Assembly: GCA_028282705.1 (NCBI GenBank)
Contig: JANQHI010000006.1
Location: 1-64,000 of the forward strand
Direction of reading: 5' to 3'
Source of the DNA: Prolixibacteraceae bacterium
Lineage (GTDB): Bacteria > Bacteroidota > Bacteroidia > Bacteroidales > Prolixibacteraceae
DNA: 64,000 nucleotides
Shown: piece after piece, positions 18,275 through 24,251 of the stretch
How positions within the stretch are numbered: the first letter of the stretch is position 1
Layout: every line of letters begins with the position of its first letter
Program-made: the position numbers and the translations under genes
The notes under the pieces: generated by a model
Database searches by the model: none
What the model was told of the DNA's origin: nothing
Seen by the model: only the letters and a program-made list of their open reading frames with translations

Positions 18275-18348
18275 GGGGCTATAGCTCAGTTGGCTAGAGT
18301 GCTTGACTGGCAGTCAAGAGGTCACGGGTTCGACTCCCGTTAGCTCCA
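18275..18348 (+). tRNA. tRNA-Ala (anticodon GGC)
   Basis: A full cloverleaf is visible: acceptor GGGGCTA with TAGCTCC (one G-T pair), D arm GCTC, anticodon stem CTTGA/TCAAG with loop CTGGCAG giving anticodon GGC, and T arm with GGTTCGA. The CCA end is not encoded. The last 14 bases are duplicated 9 kb away as the att repeat of an integrated element, so the tRNA stays intact but has lost its original downstream terminator, which now lies at 27315. Confidence 0.97.
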
Positions 18349-18350
18349 CA
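18335..18350 (+). repeat. att site, left copy, within tRNA-Ala
   Basis: TCCCGTTAGCTCCACA, identical to 27299-27314. It covers the 3' half of the T arm and acceptor stem plus two bases, the usual crossover location for tRNA-targeting tyrosine integrases. Confidence 0.92.
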
Positions 18351-18705
18351 GTTTTCTTTGATTAACAGTATTTTACAGTGATATTAGCCAACATTTAGCC
18401 AACCATTTATCAAAAAGCTTCTTTAATCATTTGAATTTTTAGCGGCCTGGGGATCATATAGGACTGGTGTATGAGGTATCAAAAAAATCGGATAAGTTAG
18501 TGACCGCTCCTTTCTTCTTGCGAAGGTGGTATAACTTACCCGAAATCTTAAATGTAAAGTTATAGTATTCAAATGTGATTAACAACATTTGGTTATCAAT
18601 CACTTACTAAATATCCCGGAATATAAATGAGAAAAGCTTTAAATGTAGTAACCTAAATTATATTAAGATGCTGACAAGTTTTATGGATTGTTTATAGAGA
18701 AGATT
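18351..18705. other. non-coding left end of the element with inverted repeats
   Basis: No gene is visible. Besides the arm repeat it contains a layered hairpin at 18493-18538 (TAAGTTA/TAACTTA, then ACC/GGT, then CCTT/AAGG around a 10-base loop) and a 7-bp inverted repeat CAAATGT/ACATTTG at 18570-18591, partly nested in GTGATT/AATCAC. These may be recombination-protein sites or a structured RNA; the sequence alone does not decide. Confidence 0.5.
18383..18405 (+). repeat. left arm-type repeat pair of the element
   Basis: Two tandem TTAGCCAAC units 11 bp apart, 33 bp inside the left att copy. The same 23-bp arrangement, with T for the first C of each unit, lies inside the right end (27139-27161) in the same orientation. 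Repeated motifs at both ends of a tRNA-integrated element are expected for the arm-type sites bound by the integrase N-terminal domain. Confidence 0.65.
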
Positions 18706-18999
18706 TTATTTAAGTTGTTTTAGAAGGTGTTCCAAGTCCTGACGAGATTGTATCTTATATATATTCCCATTATATTCTATAAAGCCATTTAACTCGAATG
18801 TAGATTCATTTGATTTAGCAAATAATTCCCAAACTTCTACGCCTAATGCTTCTGAAATGTTTTTAAGCGTAGATAAGGTTGGATTACCTTTTGGAGCCAG
18901 AACCCTCGTGAGGGATTCTCTGGCTATTCCCATTTTTTCAGCAAGGTCCTTTAATTTTATATTCTGTTTTTTACATATTTCTTTAACAATTAGAGTCAT
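18706..18999 (-). CDS. XRE-family repressor-like regulator
   Basis: 97 residues. The helix-turn-helix spans about 5-65 (KQNIKLKDLAEKMGIARESLTRVL, NPTLSTLKNISEALGVEVWELF). The C-terminal FIEYNGNIYKIQSRQDLEHLLKQL is a tail often attached to this type of regulator in Bacteroidota. It is transcribed away from the plus-strand small-gene operon that begins 150 bp further on, the arrangement of a repressor controlling a divergent promoter, and is the best candidate for the element's master regulator. Confidence 0.8.
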   Translation of the reverse strand: MTLIVKEICKKQNIKLKDLAEKMGIARESLTRVLAPKGNPTLSTLKNISEALGVEVWELFAKSNESTFELNGFIEYNGNIYKIQSRQDLEHLLKQLK

Positions 19000-19091
19000 G
19001 ACGTAATATTGTAAGTTATCCTATAAAGATAATAAATTAACAATAAAATCAATTAAATGTAACTCTTAGTATCACTTTCCGGTTAAAAATT

Positions 19092-19122
19092 TTTGAATTT
19101 ATTGATTTATAATATATCTTTG
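19092..19122 (+). promoter_or_regulatory. promoter of the element's plus-strand operon
   Basis: TTTG at 19092-19095, 19 bases, then TATCTTTG at 19115-19122, a full consensus match; the first ATG is 28 bases downstream. It lies in the 151-bp region shared with the divergent XRE gene and is therefore a likely target of that regulator. Confidence 0.65.
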
Positions 19123-19150
19123 AGTAACATATAATATCACATCGAATAAA

Positions 19151-19315
19151 ATGGATTATAGACAAATTGAAATAGCAAAACAAAATTACATCAGAATAAA
19201 TGGCATTAAATGGTATTTAGAGAAATATCTTGAATACCTAAAAGCAAGTACGTTTTTAACACAAAAAGAGATTTTTGAGAAATACTATTCTGTTAGAAAC
19301 GAATTATATAAATAA
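19151..19315 (+). CDS. small protein, 54 residues, function unknown
   Basis: Too short for the supplied track. Starts MDYRQIEIAKQNYIRINGIK and ends VRNELYK; rich in Tyr, Lys, Glu and Ile and predicted helical. It is the first gene after a consensus promoter and is followed 8 bp later by another small gene, which supports it being real. No family recognised. Confidence 0.6.
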   Translation: MDYRQIEIAKQNYIRINGIKWYLEKYLEYLKASTFLTQKEIFEKYYSVRNELYK

Positions 19316-19323
19316 TATTCACA

Positions 19324-19542
19324 ATGGATTTTGAACTATTTAAATTCAGAACTACAACATTGGCAAATGAGTCAAAGCAAATAAAAAGAAATTTTGACTT
19401 AGGCTTAATACCAGGTGAGGAAGCACTGGAGAAATTAGATGTAATTGAAGGTAAACTCTTAGTCCTCATTAATGATATTGATAACTGTAATGGTAAGTCA
19501 AAACAAGTGTTTGGCAGAACCTTATCTTTTAGCTCCAATTAG
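19324..19542 (+). CDS. small protein, 72 residues, function unknown
   Basis: Starts MDFELFKFRTTTLANESKQI, helical and charged, with LGLIPGEEALEKLDVIEGKLL in the middle. It is in the plus-strand operon under the 19092 promoter, with short spacers on both sides. No motif recognised; small early regulatory or anti-repressor proteins are common at such positions but that is only an inference. Confidence 0.6.
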   Translation: MDFELFKFRTTTLANESKQIKRNFDLGLIPGEEALEKLDVIEGKLLVLINDIDNCNGKSKQVFGRTLSFSSN

Positions 19543-19558
19543 ATTTAACTAGAATATT

Positions 19559-20029
19559 ATGGAAACACAAGAAATTACTTACACAAATCTCCAAGGAGGA
19601 GAGACTAAATTATCAATTTGTGGGAATTCGATAAAAATTGGAATTTCAACGTTGGACTTAGCTTACCTGGATGATCTATTTGACATAGATACCCCTGAAG
19701 CTTTTGCTAATGCAATCGAGGGATTAGTTTTTGGGTGTTCTCAAATAATATCAGAGGCAACACTGGAAGGTATCAATATTTCTGGTATGGTACCAGCGTC
19801 CATGGATTTTCATATTGCAAAACACATGGTCAAAGCGTTAAGAAAAATTGAGTTCAAAGAGCCAAAGTATGGACCTGAAAGCTGCACAATGGATGAACAA
19901 ATTAAAAGCCTAACCAACCAGGTAGAATATTTAAAAGATGTAAACAAAACATATGGAGAATTCATTGACCGTCATTTACCCGGAGCCCCAAATCAAACAC
20001 ACTTAAAAGTTGTCCACCAAGCAAAGTAA
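19559..20029 (+). CDS. unknown protein, 156 residues
   Basis: Begins METQEITYTNLQGGETKLSI. The first half looks alpha/beta, the second has a helical segment with heptad spacing (MDEQIKSLTNQVEYLKDVNKTYGEFI, about 115-140) that could form a coiled coil. Third gene of the plus-strand operon in the element, 16 bp after its neighbour. No family recognised. Confidence 0.65.
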   Translation: METQEITYTNLQGGETKLSICGNSIKIGISTLDLAYLDDLFDIDTPEAFANAIEGLVFGCSQIISEATLEGINISGMVPASMDFHIAKHMVKALRKIEFKEPKYGPESCTMDEQIKSLTNQVEYLKDVNKTYGEFIDRHLPGAPNQTHLKVVHQAK

Positions 20030-20075
20030 TTTTTGGTTCAAAATATTTTTATTACAAATCATAAAAGCATGAGCT

Positions 20076-20369
20076 ATGGAAAACCCATTTGAAGTTATTT
20101 TAAAAGAAATTAAGCACTTGAATAATAAAGTGGATCAATTAACTAAAAAGATTGAAACACTTCAGAATAAGGGATATTCTGACCCCTATAAGCTTTTAAG
20201 TGCTGAAGATGTCATGAATGAAATGGATTGGAGCCGAATGACTTTACATCGTAGATTATATGAAAGTGATACTAGCCTCCCAATGGTTAAAGATGGGGGT
20301 AAGTTAAAAATCACCAGGGCAAAATTTGATAGATATAAAAGAGAAATCTATGGAGATAATAAGCCTTAG
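20076..20369 (+). CDS. coiled-coil plus helix-turn-helix DNA-binding protein
   Basis: 97 residues. An N-terminal coiled-coil (LKEIKHLNNKVDQLTKKIETLQNK) precedes a MerR/excisionase-like helix-turn-helix (LLSAEDVMNEMDWSRMTLHRRLYESDTSLPMVKDGGKLKI, about 42-82, ending KFDRYKREIY). Such proteins act as excisionases or small transcription factors in Bacteroidota mobile elements, so the element may have two of them (see 23865-24164). Its end overlaps the next small ORF by 20 bases. Confidence 0.7.
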   Translation: MENPFEVILKEIKHLNNKVDQLTKKIETLQNKGYSDPYKLLSAEDVMNEMDWSRMTLHRRLYESDTSLPMVKDGGKLKITRAKFDRYKREIYGDNKP

Positions 20370-20508
20370 AATCGACCCTAAGAGGCTTTCTGGAGGTGAG
20401 CTTCAAGAAATAAGGAGGATAAAAGGGAAAATTATGAACAAGATAAAGCTATCTGCCAAGGAGGCTAGTTTTTTATCAGCTATGCAACAAAGAAGTAATA
20501 ATTTTTGA
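20350..20508 (+). CDS. small protein, 52 residues, function unknown
   Basis: From ATG at 20350, inside the end of the helix-turn-helix gene; the track starts earlier at a TTG. Lysine-rich and helical (SGGELQEIRRIKGKIMNKIKLSAKEASFL). Overlap suggests coupled translation, but at this length chance cannot be excluded. A weak hairpin (CCTGAA/TTCAGG at 20544-20558) follows and may end the plus-strand transcript. Confidence 0.4.
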   Translation: MEIISLRIDPKRLSGGELQEIRRIKGKIMNKIKLSAKEASFLSAMQQRSNNF

Positions 20509-20579
20509 TGTCAATCCAATTCTGCAACCTGTATAAATTTTTTCCTGAAGTGTTCAGGATCCCATTTTTTAGAGCTCAT

Positions 20580-21170
20580 TTATCCTATTTTTTGTTCGCA
20601 ATCCTTTGGATACATAAGCACACCATTTTGTCTTAAATATTCCTTGGTTTTTTCCTTAGTGTCCTCACTTATTTCTCCCCGACCATTATCAGGCATCATA
20701 ATAATGCCAGGACTATTTTCTTTGTCGTTGCCGCCGGCAATATCATTTAATCTTACCATAATATTTGCCCCTGTCCTAATGGCTACCAAGGCATCACGGT
20801 TGGTGATGTTTTTGTGGGGATTATTTTTAAAGCTATTTTGAATTACAGAGGTACCTATTTGGGTTAGCTGAACCCCATATTTATATACTTCAGCTAGATC
20901 ATTAGCTCTTGCTTCAATTATTTGCTCCTCCGCAGTAAAATCCTCATTGTGGGCATTTTTTGCAATAGCAAACTGGACTATCTGCTGTAACAGCATATCC
21001 CAATCACCGTCTTTGGACCAACGAGAAATTGTAGTATGTGTAATCTTTTTGGAATATTCCCTTTCGATTTCATTAGTGATATCCCTCAAGGAATACTGTC
21101 TTTTACCTTCGCTATCCCTAGATAAGTAAAGGGATTTCGCAAAATCTTTGATTGTTTGACTAGCTGCCAT
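20580..21170 (-). CDS. terminase small subunit-like DNA-binding protein
   Basis: 196 residues from the ATG at 21170 (MAASQTIKDF); the track start lies inside the upstream gene. The N-terminus has AKSLYLSRDSEGKRQYSLRDITNEI then THTTISRWSKDGDWD, that is, a helix-turn-helix ending in the tryptophan-containing turn typical of phage small terminase subunits that recognise packaging sites. A helical middle and an acidic C-terminus follow. No large terminase is present. In phage satellites a lone TerS redirects helper-phage packaging; a simple transcription regulator is the alternative. It is the last gene of the long minus-strand series. Confidence 0.6.
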   Translation of the reverse strand: MAASQTIKDFAKSLYLSRDSEGKRQYSLRDITNEIEREYSKKITHTTISRWSKDGDWDMLLQQIVQFAIAKNAHNEDFTAEEQIIEARANDLAEVYKYGVQLTQIGTSVIQNSFKNNPHKNITNRDALVAIRTGANIMVRLNDIAGGNDKENSPGIIMMPDNGRGEISEDTKEKTKEYLRQNGVLMYPKDCEQKIG

Positions 21171-21189
21171 GTTGTTGTAACATTTTAAA

Positions 21190-21450
21190 TTAAGAAGTTT
21201 CAATCTTTGGAACATTCCCTGAAATGATGTCATCAAAAGAGCAAAATTGATAATATCCCTGCTGTAATTCGTTTAGGGTGATCAAGGCTTCTTCTGAGCC
21301 ATGATATAATACTTTAAAAGTAGGCCTCTTTTTTACTGTACCACTTTGATTTGAAAACAAGTTAAATCCAAGTATCTCTCCAGGAACACCTGGCTTAAAG
21401 GAATGATCAGGGTTCACTCCAACTATATAAGCTTTCTTTAAATTTTTCAT
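21190..21450 (-). CDS. unknown protein, 86 residues
   Basis: Starts MKNLKKAYIVGVNPDHSFKPG and contains GVPGEILGFNLFSN and ITLNELQQGYYQFCSFDDIISG. The beta-rich pattern resembles small conserved proteins that sit beside phage packaging or structural genes, but no family is recognised. Seven bases separate it from the upstream gene and 19 from the terS-like gene downstream. Confidence 0.6.
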   Translation of the reverse strand: MKNLKKAYIVGVNPDHSFKPGVPGEILGFNLFSNQSGTVKKRPTFKVLYHGSEEALITLNELQQGYYQFCSFDDIISGNVPKIETS

Positions 21451-21457
21451 TATCCAT

Positions 21458-22156
21458 TTAATTTAATAGTTTAAAAACCTCAGGATTTGGGTGATATCCT
21501 TGTTCATCACAAATAAATAACTCGTCAAATAGAACATTATCTTCTATCTCCCAAAACTGCTGCATTACTTCATTTACGATGCCACAGGCTTTCAAAGCTT
21601 GCTCATAAGCTTTAACTTGCTTTTCATTTTCAAGATTAACAGTGAAATATGATTCTTTGATGATTTTCCAAGATTCGGCCGATACAAAGACTTTTCCCTT
21701 TTCAATAGAAAGATATCTGGCATCTAATGCTTCACCAGGCAAGTTGAGTAAAAAAGGGCTACTATACAAACGCTTTAGCTCATCAGTGGCTTTATTTAAT
21801 AGAGTAAAATCATCATGGTACTTGGGATTATTTATATTCTTCTGCTCTAAGTGGTGAGACTCAGTCAGGTCCATCCTTACAATTTGTCCTGAAGAAACTT
21901 TATTATCTTCCCTCAACTGACCTTTGAGTATATTCTTAACTTTTACTTCAAGTGGCGCTTTGTCAAGGGTTGCCTCATATGCTTTAATGACTTTTGATCC
22001 CCCATTTACCTGGTCAAGTACCAGTTCTTTGGATGGAACTATGCCCAAACTGGTTAGCTCATCAGCAATTTGCTGATATTTTGGAATTAAGAGTTTCCAC
22101 TCACTCTGGCATTTTTCAAATGCCTGTTGGTTGAACGATATTTGTTTTTTCATCAT
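21458..22156 (-). CDS. unknown protein, 232 residues
   Basis: Mostly helical, starting MMKKQISFNQQAFEKCQSEWKLLIPKYQQIADEL, with a possible domain LNLPGEALDARYLSIEKGKVFVSAESWKI in the middle. No motif or family recognised. Its start codon overlaps the stop of a 26-codon ORF (ATGATG/TGA), consistent with translational coupling along the element's minus-strand operon. Its place between the replication module and the terS-like gene suggests a role late in the element's cycle, as an inference only. Confidence 0.65.
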   Translation of the reverse strand: MMKKQISFNQQAFEKCQSEWKLLIPKYQQIADELTSLGIVPSKELVLDQVNGGSKVIKAYEATLDKAPLEVKVKNILKGQLREDNKVSSGQIVRMDLTESHHLEQKNINNPKYHDDFTLLNKATDELKRLYSSPFLLNLPGEALDARYLSIEKGKVFVSAESWKIIKESYFTVNLENEKQVKAYEQALKACGIVNEVMQQFWEIEDNVLFDELFICDEQGYHPNPEVFKLLN

Positions 22157-22233
22157 GATACAGTTTTAGATTCAGCCCATTTTTCAAGGTCAGATTGGAA
22201 TTCTTCCTGTAACTTTTCATCCTCTGAAGCCAT
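22153..22233 (-). CDS. possible 26-residue peptide
   Basis: MASEDEKLQEEFQSDLEKWA and six more residues. It starts 17 bases before the end of the preceding small ORF and stops within the start codon of the following gene. The acidic, amphipathic composition and double overlap make translation plausible; its length makes it uncertain. Confidence 0.35.
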   Translation of the reverse strand: MASEDEKLQEEFQSDLEKWAESKTVS

Positions 22234-22384
22234 CCTTTATTTTTAAATAATCTTCTTCTAAATCATTTACTACTGTATTGATATCGGTATCACTATCTAC
22301 TGTTATACCTTTTAGAAGAATCAAGGGAATGTTTTTTTTCCTTAGTTCATCTGAGATTTGTGTCAATTTTAAATTCGTGCTCAT
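22217..22384 (-). CDS. small protein, 55 residues, function unknown
   Basis: Not in the track. Starts MSTNLKLTQISDELRKKNIP and ends YLKIKDGFRG; acidic and helical after an initial short beta-like part (LILLKGITVD). It lies between two other small genes of the same strand with short spacing. No family recognised. Confidence 0.5.
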   Translation of the reverse strand: MSTNLKLTQISDELRKKNIPLILLKGITVDSDTDINTVVNDLEEDYLKIKDGFRG

Positions 22385-22412
22385 ATCTGTCTAAATTTTT
22401 AGTGGTAATTAT

Positions 22413-22583
22413 TTAATTACAATTCGTTTCCAATAGGTTAATTGTGTCTATCTTTTCATCAATCAAATCACAGATTTTCCGTAATCTAGTTGTATCAAAA
22501 CTTCCTGTTACAATTGTTTTTGATTCTTCAATCAAAGTTTCAATTTCAATGTTCAATTCATATATTTTATCTTGCGTTTCCAT
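22413..22583 (-). CDS. small helical protein, 56 residues
   Basis: From ATG at 22583 (METQDKIYELNIEIETLIEE); the longer track start is replaced because the coding pattern begins here and the upstream gene ends at 22597. Heptad-like Ile/Leu spacing suggests a short coiled coil. Thirteen bases after the helicase loader gene. Unknown function; small proteins after a loader may modulate replication. Confidence 0.5.
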   Translation of the reverse strand: METQDKIYELNIEIETLIEESKTIVTGSFDTTRLRKICDLIDEKIDTINLLETNCN

Positions 22584-22596
22584 TGTACCAAGTGCA

Positions 22597-23208
22597 TTAT
22601 TTCCGCATGCTTTCACCCGAAAACTTTATTACTTTACACAGTCGCCTTATTCTGTCCAATGTTCGGACCCCATACCGTTCAAGTACCTGAGAACTATCAA
22701 GGTTTGTTGATACAAAGAGTATTTTTGATTGCGTTTCGGCTAAGTTGAATAGCCTATTAATAGGCTCAAATTTAGATCCGTAGTCGTTGTGGACCGGCTC
22801 ACATCCCATTTCATCAACTGCAATAAACTTCTTGGTTTTTAAGTGTGGAAGTTTAGCTCCTAGTTCTTCAGCAAGCACTGTTTTTACTACCTTTTTTTTG
22901 AAATGGTAGAAGATCAAGGGTATGACATGAAATATGATATCCGTTTTTCCTCTACCTACATCACCAGTTAGAAAAAGCCCCTTGCCTTTTGTGTTTATCA
23001 TCCATTCTACAACTTGTTCATACTCAGGTATCCAAATAAATTCCTCAATAGTTTGATCAACGGAAAGAATTGCATTTTCAAGTATTCTTTTGCATAATCC
23101 AGCATTTCCAAAGCTAAAGGATGGAAATTGCCTTGTATTAAACTCAAAATTGTCTTTTAGTACATTTACAGACTGGCGAAGTGCTATATTTCCTTCAAAA
23201 TCCTGCAT
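22597..23208 (-). CDS. DnaC/IstB-like ATPase, probable helicase loader
   Basis: 203 residues of AAA+ type, with Walker A GDVGRGKT near residue 79, Walker B KKFIAVDEMGCEP near 127, sensor-like LFVSTNLDSSQ near 165 and an arginine-rich end (RTLDRIRRLCKVIKFSGES). It overlaps the initiator gene upstream by 14 bases. Initiator plus loader is the layout of lambda O-P and of many phage replication modules: the loader brings the host DnaB helicase to the origin. IstB of IS21 is related but no IS21 transposase is present. Start taken at ATG 23208 rather than TTG 23214. Confidence 0.82.
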   Translation of the reverse strand: MQDFEGNIALRQSVNVLKDNFEFNTRQFPSFSFGNAGLCKRILENAILSVDQTIEEFIWIPEYEQVVEWMINTKGKGLFLTGDVGRGKTDIIFHVIPLIFYHFKKKVVKTVLAEELGAKLPHLKTKKFIAVDEMGCEPVHNDYGSKFEPINRLFNLAETQSKILFVSTNLDSSQVLERYGVRTLDRIRRLCKVIKFSGESMRK

Positions 23209-23848
23209 TCTCAACTATTTTTTGCTTTTCAGCTTCATCCTTTGGTTTCATAATTTGACCAGTATCATGTGGCTTTTTCTGATTTGAAAATTTAAGTTCA
23301 TTGTCCTTCCATCGCCGTAACCTTTTTTTAGTGTCCCAGGTTCTTTCAAGCTGCCACCTGATTTTAGTATTAGATTTGTTTGGCTCAGACCAGTAATCAT
23401 AAAACTTCTGAACCATTTCATTTCCGTATTCTTCAATGAAAGGGGTTAGTGTTTCATAAAATGCTTTTTGAATTTCTTCAATATCTACTTTAGTATAGTT
23501 CTTTTTTATACCCTTTTTTATTACTTCCTTTTTTTCAGGGATACCTATCCCTATTGGTATACATACCCTACTCAATATTTCTGAGGATACCCTATCCCTT
23601 TTTATATGGATACCTATCCTCTTTTTTCGGGATAGGTTGTTTAGGATTACTGAAGCTCTTTTTTTTGTTATGCCGAAAAATTTCGCAAACCAAGAATTTG
23701 AAGCAATACACTCTTGACCATTCGCTGAAAATGAGATAATTATGCTTAAAAAAGTCTTTTCTGTAAGATTTAAATCTTTCATTTCCCAAACCTCTCTTGG
23801 TATCCAGATACCTTTAAATTCGGCAATATCATCCTTCTCTATTGCCAT
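23195..23848 (-). CDS. winged-helix replication initiator-like protein
   Basis: 217 residues from ATG 23848. The N-terminal winged helix covers about 12-70 (GIWIPREVWEMKDLNLTEKTFLSIIISF, ASNSWFAKFFGITKKRASVILNNLSRKKRI). A middle linker (about 71-126) is encoded by the iteron and AT-rich tract. The C-terminus (130-200) contains FYETLTPFIEEYGNEMVQKFYDYW and RWQLERTWDTKKRLRRW, as in phage and plasmid replication proteins. It precedes and overlaps the loader gene. Initiation of the element's own replication is inferred from domain order, the internal repeats and the neighbour. Confidence 0.75.
   Translation of the reverse strand: MAIEKDDIAEFKGIWIPREVWEMKDLNLTEKTFLSIIISFSANGQECIASNSWFAKFFGITKKRASVILNNLSRKKRIGIHIKRDRVSSEILSRVCIPIGIGIPEKKEVIKKGIKKNYTKVDIEEIQKAFYETLTPFIEEYGNEMVQKFYDYWSEPNKSNTKIRWQLERTWDTKKRLRRWKDNELKFSNQKKPHDTGQIMKPKDEAEKQKIVENAGF
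23460..23637. other. candidate replication origin inside the initiator gene
   Basis: Three inverted repeats GGATA-CC(C)-TATCC lie at 23539-23550, 23585-23597 and 23608-23619, with a related GGTA-TACA-TACC at 23556-23567 and a half-site GGGATAGG at 23629-23636; centres are roughly 17-30 bp apart. On the downstream side (coding sense) they adjoin about 75 bp of purine-strand-biased AT-rich DNA (23460-23537). Iterons plus AT-rich tract in the middle of the initiator gene is the architecture of the lambda origin in gene O. Confidence 0.65.
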
Positions 23849-23864
23849 ATTGAAGATTCCATTA

Positions 23865-24164
23865 TTAAACACTCAAAGGTTGGATTGCAGCCTCAACCTC
23901 ACTACGTTTATAATAAACCCTATTGCCCAAACCGTATGCTTTGAGTTTGCCTCTCTTGGTCCAGTTGTGGACAGTTGAAAGGTCAACATTGAGCAGGTTT
24001 TTTACTTCATTCCTGGTCATAAAGGTTTCAGGCTCTTTGGGCTGAAATTCCTGTTTAAGCTGCTTTATTTCTGCCTTCACGCCTGAAAGAATAGCATCTT
24101 GCAATTGTTCAGGGGTAATCTGGATGAATTGCACAGCCCTTTGAGGTAATTTATCATTTTGCAT
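23865..24164 (-). CDS. excisionase-like helix-turn-helix protein
   Basis: 99 residues. The C-terminal half is a MerR-type HTH_17/excisionase domain: FMTRNEVKNLLNVDLSTVHNWTKRGKLKAYGLGNRVYYKRSEVEAAI (about 50-96). The N-terminal half is a helical region (LPQRAVQFIQITPEQLQDAILSGVKAEIKQLKQEF). It sits just upstream of the initiator gene, and a palindrome covers its start region, suggesting autoregulation. In satellites the equivalent protein (Xis/AlpA) directs excision and activates the replication operon. Confidence 0.78.
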   Translation of the reverse strand: MQNDKLPQRAVQFIQITPEQLQDAILSGVKAEIKQLKQEFQPKEPETFMTRNEVKNLLNVDLSTVHNWTKRGKLKAYGLGNRVYYKRSEVEAAIQPLSV

Positions 24165-24190
24165 TTTAAATACATTTAATATTTAAATGC
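24161..24190. promoter_or_regulatory. palindrome overlapping the start of the excisionase-like gene
   Basis: GCATTTTAAAT and ATTTAAATGC are near-perfect inverted copies, with a second palindrome CATTTAA-TAT-TTAAATG nested within. The location over the start codon and ribosome site suggests an operator, with the excisionase-like protein or the XRE regulator as possible ligand. Confidence 0.4.
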
Positions 24191-24251
24191 AAGATCGGGA
24201 GGTATGCGTCTTAAAATTCAGACAGAATAGGAGTTTTGTTACGACAAACTA

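Noticed and set aside
20544-20558. Hairpin CCTGAA/TTCAGG between the convergent operons of the element
   Set aside because: Six base pairs with T-run displaced by several bases; mentioned with the 52-residue ORF but not called as a terminator.
22597-23208. DnaC/IstB-like ATPase as a sign of an IS21 insertion sequence
   Set aside because: No IstA transposase and no terminal inverted repeats nearby; it overlaps a replication initiator gene, so a helicase loader fits better.
23529-23640. Repeat cluster considered as a CRISPR array
   Set aside because: Units are 12-13 bp palindromes at irregular short intervals inside a coding gene, without 25-40 bp repeats or spacers and without cas genes.
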